Shown piece by piece: positions 24,768 through 30,860 of a DNA stretch of 64,000 bases. Made by a program: the position numbers and the translations under genes. Below the pieces are notes generated by a model that saw nothing but the letters and a program-made list of their open reading frames with translations, was not told the DNA's origin and did no database searches. Source of the stretch: Oscillibacter sp. GTDB taxonomy: Bacteria > Bacillota > Clostridia > Oscillospirales > Oscillospiraceae. Position 1 is the first letter of the stretch; each line of letters begins with the position of its first letter. The stretch lies in assembly GCA_014799925.1 (NCBI GenBank), contig JAAVHC010000073.1, positions 1 to 64,000 on the forward strand, given 5' to 3'.

Positions 24768-25559
24768 ATGATGACCCCCCAGGAAGTGGCGAACTGCACG
24801 TTTGCCAAATCAATGGTCGGCGGCTATAATATGGCGTCGGTGGACGATTTTCTGGACAAGCTGACGGAGGACTACTCCACCCTGTATAAGGAGAACGCCG
24901 CGCTGAAGGCCAAGCTGAAAATAACGGTGGACAAAATGGCGGAATACCGGGAATCCGAGGACGCCATCCGCTCCACGCTTCTGGCCGCGCAGAAGATGTC
25001 CACGGCCATGATCAGCGAGGCGGAGCAGAAGCGGGACGCCATCATCACCGACGCCGCCACTGGCGCCAAGGCCCGTCTGGCGGAGCTTCAGCAGCAGATT
25101 GTTGAGGAGGAGCACCGTCTGGAGGCCGTCCGTTTCCAGGTGGACAAGGAGCTGGAAGCGGAGCGGAAGCGGCTGACCGTGGGTCAGGAGCAGCTGCGCG
25201 CCTTTATCCGGGAGGTCCGGGCGGTCTGCAACGAGGAGCTGGCTCAGCTGGACCGTCTTCCGGAGCTTCCTCCGGAGGAGCCCAGGCCGGCGCCCGTGAT
25301 TCAGGTGGTACCCCCGGCGGCGGAAGCCGCCGCCCCGGAGGAGGACGCCGTTCCCGCCGGCGGCGGGACGGCGGAGCCGGCGGAACCGGCGGCGGTCCTC
25401 AGCGTCTTTGCTCCGGCGAAGCCGGAGGAGGACGAGGCGCCGGACGGTCCCCGGGCGGAGGGCGATCCCTTTGCCGAGGAGGAGCTGGAGGACGCCGAGG
25501 CCACGCGGGTGTTGAATCTGGACGAATTGCAGTTTGGCCCCAATTATAAGAAGGACTGA
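24768..25559 (+). CDS. divIVA: DivIVA-domain protein
   Basis: The 263-residue protein starts MMTPQEVANCTFAKSMVGGYNMASVDDFLDKL, the membrane-curvature-sensing N-terminal domain of DivIVA. Coiled coil follows from about 30 to 165, then a Pro/Glu/Ala-rich acidic tail. In Gram-positive bacteria it marks poles and septa and recruits division or sporulation partners. AGGAGG precedes the ATG at 24768. The acidic disordered tail of about 95 residues is longer than in Bacillus. A strong terminator follows. Confidence 0.93.
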   Translation: MMTPQEVANCTFAKSMVGGYNMASVDDFLDKLTEDYSTLYKENAALKAKLKITVDKMAEYRESEDAIRSTLLAAQKMSTAMISEAEQKRDAIITDAATGAKARLAELQQQIVEEEHRLEAVRFQVDKELEAERKRLTVGQEQLRAFIREVRAVCNEELAQLDRLPELPPEEPRPAPVIQVVPPAAEAAAPEEDAVPAGGGTAEPAEPAAVLSVFAPAKPEEDEAPDGPRAEGDPFAEEELEDAEATRVLNLDELQFGPNYKKD

Positions 25560-25586
25560 AAAGAGGCGGCTGCAAGCCGCCTCTTT
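25560..25586 (+). terminator. Rho-independent terminator behind divIVA
   Basis: AAAGAGGCGGCT and AGCCGCCTCTTT form a stem directly after the stop codon, followed by CTG and further T-rich bases. Confidence 0.85.
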
Positions 25587-25643
25587 CTGATTTGCGGGGC
25601 TGTTTCTGGCAACAAAGCTTACTCCAGGGGCTTCTCGCCTAAG

Positions 25644-25736
25644 ATTCTGCAACGGCCACATCCGTGGGGCCGCCTACGGCGGCCTTAGCGCTAAAAGCGC
25701 CGCATGCGGCGCTTCACGGAGTGGCCGTGCAGAATT
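25644..25736. repeat. Nested palindrome resembling a three-way junction
   Basis: The outer stem pairs ATTCTGCAACGGCCACATCC with GGAGTGGCCGTGCAGAATT (a few mismatches). Inside it are two separate hairpins, GGCCGCC/GGCGGCC and GCGCCGC/GCGGCGC. This makes a cruciform or three-way RNA fold between the divIVA terminator and the family A copy. Confidence 0.6.
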
Positions 25737-25775
25737 GAATTGTGCATGACCCCTCGATGGGGTCATTGCACAATC

Positions 25776-26245
25776 GCGGACCCCTCGGTTACTTTTTGTG
25801 CGAACAAAAAGTAACCAAAAAATCGCTTAAGGAGCTGCGCCCCTTAAGAATCCCGAATGTGTTGATTTGTTTTTGCGCTGATCCTGTAGACCGTCCGGTC
25901 TAAACCGGACTGCGGGTGTGGTTTCTGCTGCGTGGCGTCTATTTCAGTATGTTGTTGGCAGACCCTACCGTTTCACTTTGGGTCCTCCCGGCGATGGTTG
26001 AGCAGTTTGACAAGAAGCGGCTTAGCTTCCTCTGGCTATTGTTAGAACAAGTGGGTAGACGATAGGCACCGGCGCATTCGGGTAAGCATTGGGGTAGAAC
26101 CAAACCCGTTACGTCGTAGCGTAACAAAACGAACCGTTCGGGATTCTTAAGGGGCACAGCCCCTTAAGCGGCCTTTTGGGTACTTTTCGCCCGTGCGAAA
26201 AGTACCCGCGAGGGGGCCCGGGGGCGGGAAGCCCCCGCCCCGGGC
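25776..26245. repeat. Family A dispersed repeat, copy 2
   Basis: The left hairpin is 25787-25816 (GGTTACTTTTTGT/ACAAAAAGTAACC), then a CTTAAGG/CCTTAAG hairpin followed by GAATCCCGAA. The right end is the mirror image: TTCGGGATTC, CTTAAGG/CCTTAAG, then hairpin 26178-26207 (GGGTACTTTTCGC/GCGAAAAGTACCC). The core has CTGTAGACCGTCCGGTCTAA, CTACCGTTTCACTTTGGGT and GTGGGTAGACG. It lacks an internal segment of about 70 bp present in copies 1 and 3. A 72-codon reading frame on the minus strand inside it is not shared by the other copies. Confidence 0.85.
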
Positions 26246-26302
26246 CGATTAGAGAAAAATTCACTGTCACGCCCGCGGGGCGTGTGACAGAAAGGAGCTG
26301 CC

Positions 26303-27148
26303 ATGCCGAACCAACCCATCGTCGCTCTTCTCTATGATTTTGACAAGACCCTCTGCACCCAGGACATGCAGAACTACGCCTTCATTCCCTCCCTTGGGCT
26401 GGCCCCCGGCGATTTCTGGAAAATCGCCAACGACTTTGGCCGCCAGGAGAAGATGGACAGCGTTCTGGCCTACATGTACACCATGCTCCGGGAATCCGGG
26501 AAAAGAGGCATTCAGCTGACGCGGCGCGGCCTCAGCCACTGCGGCCGCAGCATCTCCTTTTTCCCCGGCGTGACCGGCTGGTTCCAGCGGATCAACCGCT
26601 ACGGGGGGCTTCTGGGCGTCCAGGTGGAGCACTACGTGATTTCCTCCGGCCTCCGGGAGATCATCGACGGTTCCTCCATTGCCGGGGAATTCAAGGAGAT
26701 TTACGCCAGCGAGTTCTACTACGACGGGGAGGGGAAGCCTGTCTGGCCCCGGCTGGCGGTGAATTTCACCGCCAAGACCCAGTTTGTCTACCGGATCAAC
26801 AAGGGCGTGCTGGACGTCTCCGACGACCGGACCCTCAACGACTCCATGCCCGACGACAGCAAGCGGGTCCCCTTCACCAATATGATCTATCTGGGGGACG
26901 GTCTCAGCGACGTGCCCTGCATGAAGATGATGCGGGCCTACGGCGGGCAGGCCATTGCCGTCTACCAGGCGGCGAACCGCCGGGGTGTGGAGCAGCTGCT
27001 GCGGCAGGGGCGGGTGGATTTCATCTACCCCGCCGACTACCGGGAGGGCACGGGGCTGGAGATCACCGTGAAGAACATCATCCGGAAGATGGCTGTCAGC
27101 CAGCAGCTCTATGAGGAGAACGTCCACCAGCTGCGCTCTATCCAGTGA
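26303..27148 (+). CDS. HAD-superfamily phosphatase (phosphoserine-phosphatase-like)
   Basis: The 281-residue protein shows the haloacid dehalogenase motifs: I, ALLYDFDKTLCTQDM with the nucleophile Asp; II, HYVISSGLREII; and IV, MIYLGDGLSDVPCMKMM. A helical cap (about 25-100) sits between motifs I and II. The layout is that of phosphoserine-phosphatase-like type I enzymes, but the substrate is unknown. AAGGAG precedes the ATG. A hairpin CTGTCACGCCC/GGGCGTGTGACAG just upstream (26263-26290) may belong to the repeat region. Confidence 0.85.
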   Translation: MPNQPIVALLYDFDKTLCTQDMQNYAFIPSLGLAPGDFWKIANDFGRQEKMDSVLAYMYTMLRESGKRGIQLTRRGLSHCGRSISFFPGVTGWFQRINRYGGLLGVQVEHYVISSGLREIIDGSSIAGEFKEIYASEFYYDGEGKPVWPRLAVNFTAKTQFVYRINKGVLDVSDDRTLNDSMPDDSKRVPFTNMIYLGDGLSDVPCMKMMRAYGGQAIAVYQAANRRGVEQLLRQGRVDFIYPADYREGTGLEITVKNIIRKMAVSQQLYEENVHQLRSIQ

Positions 27149-27234
27149 AATTTTTTGAAGGATGGAACATTTCCTCTGATTTTGCGTCTGTAAGAATGTA
27201 GGTCACTTGCAGAAACAAAAAGGAGGAAAATTGG

Positions 27235-28218
27235 ATGAAAAAGAAAGTATGCGCCCTTTTGGCGGCGGTCCTGCTGCTGTCCCTCACTGCCTGCGGCAGC
27301 AGAGGGGGCCAGTCGAGCAACACCGCTTCCAGTTCCCCGGCGGCGGCTGACCAGAACGCCTCGGACAGCTACGACATACCGATGGGCTGGGACGCCGCCG
27401 CCCCGGAGTCGGCCCCTATGGAGCCCTCGCCTGACCCCGCCTCCGGCGGCGGCAATATTCCCGCTGACGCGAAAATGATCTACACTGCCGACGTAGACCT
27501 GGAGACCAGGGAGTTTGACGCCGCGTCCCAGGCCCTCTCGGACCTGGTGGACGAGCTGGGCGGCTATTTTGAGAGCCGGAGCCTGAACCAGGGGGGCTAC
27601 TACCGCAGTCTCAGCTGCACCGTCCGCGTACCGGCGGCGAACTTCGCCGCCTTCCTGGAGAGGACGGGGGAGGCCGCCCACATGACCAGCTGCTCCCAGT
27701 ATTCTGATAATGTCAGCGAGGCCTATTATGACCAGGAGGCCCGGCTGGCCACCCAGCGCACCAAGCTGGCGCGCCTCCAGGAGCTGCTGAGCAAGGCGGA
27801 AAACATGGAGGACATCATCACCATCGAGAGCGCCATCAGCGAGACGGAGCTGCAGATCGAGTATCTGACCGGCAGTCTGCGGAAGTATGACAGTCTCATC
27901 AATTACTCCACCGTCAACCTCTATCTCCGGGAGGTTTACCGTCTCTCCACCGACGAGGAGGTGCCGGTGACCTTCGGCGACCGCCTCGCCTCCGCCTTTA
28001 CCACGGGCTTCCAGCGTGGGGTCGAGGGACTGGAGGACTTCGCCATCTCTGTGGCCCGGAACTGGATGTCGCTTTTGATCTGGGCGGCGGTGGTGATATG
28101 CGCGGTCCTGGTCTTGCGGCGGATTGCCAGAAACAGGAAGCGGCAGCGGGACGCGGCGGCATTCCCGAAGGCGGAAAAGGCCGGAGAGAAGCCCTCCGAG
28201 AAGGAAAAAGAAGATTGA
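27235..28218 (+). CDS. DUF4349 lipoprotein
   Basis: The 327-residue protein starts with a lipoprotein signal (MKKKVCALLAAVLLLSLTAC, Cys at 20), a Ser/Ala/Pro-rich linker, and the DUF4349 domain: MIYTADVDLETREFDAASQALSDLVDELGGYFESRSL, then a coiled coil around 165-215. A membrane helix lies at about 278-300 and a basic cytoplasmic tail follows. Members are surface-anchored with a C-terminal helix; their function is unknown. AAGGAGG lies before the ATG. It is followed by a terminator and a family C fragment. Confidence 0.88.
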   Translation: MKKKVCALLAAVLLLSLTACGSRGGQSSNTASSSPAAADQNASDSYDIPMGWDAAAPESAPMEPSPDPASGGGNIPADAKMIYTADVDLETREFDAASQALSDLVDELGGYFESRSLNQGGYYRSLSCTVRVPAANFAAFLERTGEAAHMTSCSQYSDNVSEAYYDQEARLATQRTKLARLQELLSKAENMEDIITIESAISETELQIEYLTGSLRKYDSLINYSTVNLYLREVYRLSTDEEVPVTFGDRLASAFTTGFQRGVEGLEDFAISVARNWMSLLIWAAVVICAVLVLRRIARNRKRQRDAAAFPKAEKAGEKPSEKEKED

Positions 28219-28223
28219 CCCAA

Positions 28224-28257
28224 CAGGGGCCGGCCGCTGGGCCGGCCCTGATACTTT
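28224..28257 (+). terminator. Terminator behind the DUF4349 gene
   Basis: CAGGGGCCGGCC and GGCCGGCCCTG pair around a GCTG-type loop, followed by ATACTTTTTC. Confidence 0.75.
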
Positions 28258-28355
28258 TTCTTGAAAGAAAAAGTATCAAAAAGAACTTTAAGTTCGAGAC
28301 TAAACCTATTGCAATTCCTAGATTTTCGCCCGGTAACGATGTTGCACTTTTAACC
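28249..28355. repeat. TACTTTT-type hairpin plus partial family C sequence
   Basis: GATACTTTTTCTT/AAGAAAAAGTATC (28251-28279 with its loop) is followed by CAAAAAG. Further on, CGCCCGGTAACGATGTTGCACTTTT (28327-28351) resembles 14780-14803. The hairpin is of the same class as those at 43844, 63117 and at the ends of family A. Confidence 0.6.
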
Positions 28356-28383
28356 AAGGAATAGTATTATTCATGCCTGCTCC

Positions 28384-28439
28384 TTGACAATATCGAATAT
28401 CGACATTATAATAAGGGTATAAATATCGAATATCGACAT
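28384..28439 (+). promoter_or_regulatory. Consensus promoter with direct-repeat operator before the PadR gene
   Basis: TTGACA (28384-28389) and TATAAT (28407-28412) are perfect and 17 bp apart. The 18-bp word AATATCGAATATCGACAT fills the spacer (28389-28406) and recurs at 28422-28439, a period of 33 bp, just after the start point. Each word holds TATCGA twice. These are the likely binding sites of the PadR protein. Confidence 0.85.
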
Positions 28440-28457
28440 CAGGGAGGAGGTTCCCCT

Positions 28458-28781
28458 ATGGCCCGGGAAAAATTTCAGACGCTGACGGAGCAGATGTTTT
28501 ATATCCTCCTGTGCCTTCAGCGGGAGTGCTGCGGGGTGGATGTGATGGACCAGGTGTCCCGGATGACGGAGGGACGGGTGGTCATCGGACCGGGTACTCT
28601 CTACAGCCTGCTGGAAAGCTTCCAGCGGGAGGGTTTTATTCAGGAGACCCGCGTGGAGGGCCGGAGGCGCAGCTATCAGATCACGGTGAAGGGCCGTCTG
28701 CGGCTGGAGGAGGAGGTCCGGCGCCTCCGCCGGCAGACGGAGGACTACGTCCGCTTTGGAGGAAGGGAGGCCCACGCATGA
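28458..28781 (+). CDS. PadR-family transcriptional repressor
   Basis: The 107-residue protein is a winged helix of PadR type: LTEQMFYILLCLQRECCGVDVMDQVSRMTEGRVVIGPGTLYSLLESFQREGFI, followed by a beta wing (ETRVEGRRRSYQITVKGRLRLEEEV) and a short dimerisation helix. It probably represses its own operon through the repeats at 28389-28439. Its stop codon overlaps the start of the DUF2812 gene (ATGA). PadR plus DUF2812 is a frequent pair in Clostridia. Confidence 0.93.
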   Translation: MAREKFQTLTEQMFYILLCLQRECCGVDVMDQVSRMTEGRVVIGPGTLYSLLESFQREGFIQETRVEGRRRSYQITVKGRLRLEEEVRRLRRQTEDYVRFGGREAHA

Positions 28782-30157
28782 GCCGGGACAAAAAGCGCCA
28801 GATAATCTGGCATCAGATCGACGACACCGAAGCCATCGCCCGCAATCTGGAGAAAATGGCCCGGAAGGGCTGGCTGCTGGAAGCGGTGGACAACTGGCGG
28901 TACACCTACCGCCGGGCCGGCCCGACGGAGGTGAGGTATACCGTTACCTTTTTCCCGGACGCTTCCATCTATGACCCCGGCCCCACGGAGGGGCAGGAGA
29001 CCTATATTGACTACTGCCGCGCCGCCGGATGGGAGCTGGCTGCGGCCTATGGTCCCATTCAGTATTTCCGCTCCGCCCGCCCGGACCCGGTGCCCATTGA
29101 GACGGATGAGGCGGTGAAGCTGGCCGCCATCCGCCGCACCATGCGGAAAACCTTCGTTCTCAGCCACGCGATCCTGCTCCTGCTGCCTGCCGTCAATCTG
29201 CCGCTGTGGTGGAATCAGTTTCGTTTGGACCCGCTGGACTTCCTGTGCAGCAATTTCAAGCTGGCCCTGTTTGTGCTGATGGCGGGGATCACCATTTTTG
29301 TCATTGGGATGCTGCTGGACTATCTGATCTGGGTGCTGTGCTCCCGGTACTCCGTGGCCCGGGGCGGGTCCTGCGCCAGGCCCCATACCCGGTTCCGACT
29401 TGGGTTCAACGCGGCCATGCTGGCGGTATGCGCCGCCGTGCTGGTCGTGTTTTTCCTGGATTTAGCCGGTATGCGTACTGCCCTGATCTTCTATCTGGTG
29501 GTCTACGGCGGCGTTATGCTCCTGGCCCGCCGGGTTCTGCGGAAGCTGAAGGGCAGCGGCGTCAGTCGAAGCGGCATCAGGGGGCTCTTTATTGCTTTTG
29601 CCCTTGCGGCGGGGCTGGCGGTGGGTATTGGTACGCCGTTCCTGTTCATCCGGCTGGCGGACGCCGGGATCATTCATATGGGCCGGGAGCCGGCGGAGAC
29701 CTATACCTGCGTCAAAGGGGACTGGTCCTTCACCCGTGATGTCTACCGCGACGAACTCCCCGTGACCCTGGAGGATCTGGGCTTTGCCGTCACGCCGGAG
29801 GACCATTGCTCTTACAGGGCGGAGCTTGCCCGCTCGCCGCTGGCCGCCCACGGCGAATACACCCAGGAGGCGCTGAACCCTGGCAGCGGGCTTCCCAGGC
29901 TGTATTACCAGACCTATGAGACGGGCTGGTCCTGGATGCTGGAAAGGTGCTGGGAGGCGCTTACGGAGAGAGAGGACAGCGATCCCTGGCCCCTGCAAGC
30001 GCTGGACCCCGCCCCCTGGGGCGCGGAGGAGGCTTACCGGGAGGAGGACCTGACTTCCTGTTTCCTGCTGTACCCGGACCGCATCGTTGCCTTCCGTCTG
30101 GTGGGCGACGCCGCGCCCCGGCAGCTGGACGCCATTGCCCAAGTCCTGCGGCCATAA
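28778..30157 (+). CDS. DUF2812 membrane protein regulated by PadR
   Basis: The real start is the ATG at 28778, overlapping the PadR stop, giving 459 residues; a longer frame upstream is only the PadR gene read out of phase. The N-terminal DUF2812 domain reads WHQIDDTEAIARNLEKMARKGWLLEAVDNWRYTYRRAGP and continues to about 115. Five or so membrane helices follow between 125 and 310, then an outer C-terminal domain. The function is unknown; the PadR partner suggests a stress or envelope role. A perfect terminator closes the operon at 30161-30199. Confidence 0.85.
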   Translation: MSRDKKRQIIWHQIDDTEAIARNLEKMARKGWLLEAVDNWRYTYRRAGPTEVRYTVTFFPDASIYDPGPTEGQETYIDYCRAAGWELAAAYGPIQYFRSARPDPVPIETDEAVKLAAIRRTMRKTFVLSHAILLLLPAVNLPLWWNQFRLDPLDFLCSNFKLALFVLMAGITIFVIGMLLDYLIWVLCSRYSVARGGSCARPHTRFRLGFNAAMLAVCAAVLVVFFLDLAGMRTALIFYLVVYGGVMLLARRVLRKLKGSGVSRSGIRGLFIAFALAAGLAVGIGTPFLFIRLADAGIIHMGREPAETYTCVKGDWSFTRDVYRDELPVTLEDLGFAVTPEDHCSYRAELARSPLAAHGEYTQEALNPGSGLPRLYYQTYETGWSWMLERCWEALTEREDSDPWPLQALDPAPWGAEEAYREEDLTSCFLLYPDRIVAFRLVGDAAPRQLDAIAQVLRP

Positions 30158-30160
30158 TCA

Positions 30161-30199
30161 GATCACCGGAAAAATAGCTTTGCTATTTTTCCGGTGATC
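30161..30199. terminator. Perfect 18-bp hairpin between convergent genes
   Basis: GATCACCGGAAAAATAGC pairs with GCTATTTTTCCGGTGATC around a TTT loop; A/T runs inside the stem allow termination from both sides. The DUF2812 gene and the molybdenum-hydroxylase operon converge on it. Confidence 0.85.
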
Positions 30200-30203
30200 T
30201 ATT

Positions 30204-30860
30204 TTACGTGACAATCAATCTTGCGTAAAACGCGGACTGATTCTGGGCCGCCACGATGGCGGCGGCCCGCCGGAATGCCGGCAGGGTCTCCGGATGCTCC
30301 TCCGCGCTGCGCTCCGCGGCCTCCCCGCCGCCGACGGCGCAGAGGAACCCGACGCCGCAGGGGAGCACGGCGCTCATCCGCTTCGCCGCCTCATAGCACT
30401 CCCGGAAATACCGTCCCAGCGCCTCGCCGTGGAGGCCGGAGACGTTTCCCTGAACAAAGCAGCCCCGGATGGAGAGGTTGGACAGGCCCCGCAGCTCCCG
30501 GGCCAGCGCCGGGAGAGCGGGGAGCGGAACGCCCCGGCCCGCCCAGCCGTCCAGCGCGAGGAGAAGCCCCGCCGCCTCCGGCCGTCCCTCAGCTGAAATC
30601 TCCCGCGCCGCCTGGTCGATCAAACGAAGCTCCTCCAGGCTGTCCGCTATGATCCGGCATTTTCCCATCACGTCCCGGATGTCCTCCCCGGACTTCCGGG
30701 GCGCGGTAAAATAGACGTCTCCGGCGGCGAAGCCCAGCGCGTTTGCTGCGAGAGCCTCTTCCGCGGAGCGGGCCTCCACCAGGTCCGTACCCGGCGCACA
30801 CCGGCCCGGCCCCCAGACCCGCAGCCGCCGGTATCCCTCCGGCAGGGGGCCGGCGATCAT
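30204..30860 (-). CDS. TIM-barrel-like protein of the molybdenum hydroxylase operon, function unknown
   Basis: The ATG at 30860 overlaps the stop of the single-chain dehydrogenase gene (ATGA), so it is the last gene of that operon. The 218-residue sequence resembles the barrel of fold-type III PLP decarboxylases and alanine racemases: VYFTAPRKSGEDIRDVMGKCRIIADSLEELRLIDQAA recalls the ADS.EEL..I segment, LLLALDGWAGRG an arm, and NLSIRGCFVQGNVSG the GxHFHxGS position. The N-terminal part that normally carries the PLP lysine and the C-terminal strand domain are missing. It therefore looks like a reduced, probably non-PLP derivative. Its place suggests a part in cofactor maturation or purine use, but I cannot assign a function. 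Confidence 0.6.
   Translation of the reverse strand: MIAGPLPEGYRRLRVWGPGRCAPGTDLVEARSAEEALAANALGFAAGDVYFTAPRKSGEDIRDVMGKCRIIADSLEELRLIDQAAREISAEGRPEAAGLLLALDGWAGRGVPLPALPALARELRGLSNLSIRGCFVQGNVSGLHGEALGRYFRECYEAAKRMSAVLPCGVGFLCAVGGGEAAERSAEEHPETLPAFRRAAAIVAAQNQSAFYARLIVT

Noticed and set aside
25939..26157. 72-codon minus-strand frame inside family A copy 2
   Set aside because: The other two copies do not keep this frame, so it is not a conserved protein of the element.
28511..28777. N-terminal extension of the DUF2812 frame
   Set aside because: It is the PadR gene read in another phase; the ATG at 28778 overlapping the PadR stop is the real start.
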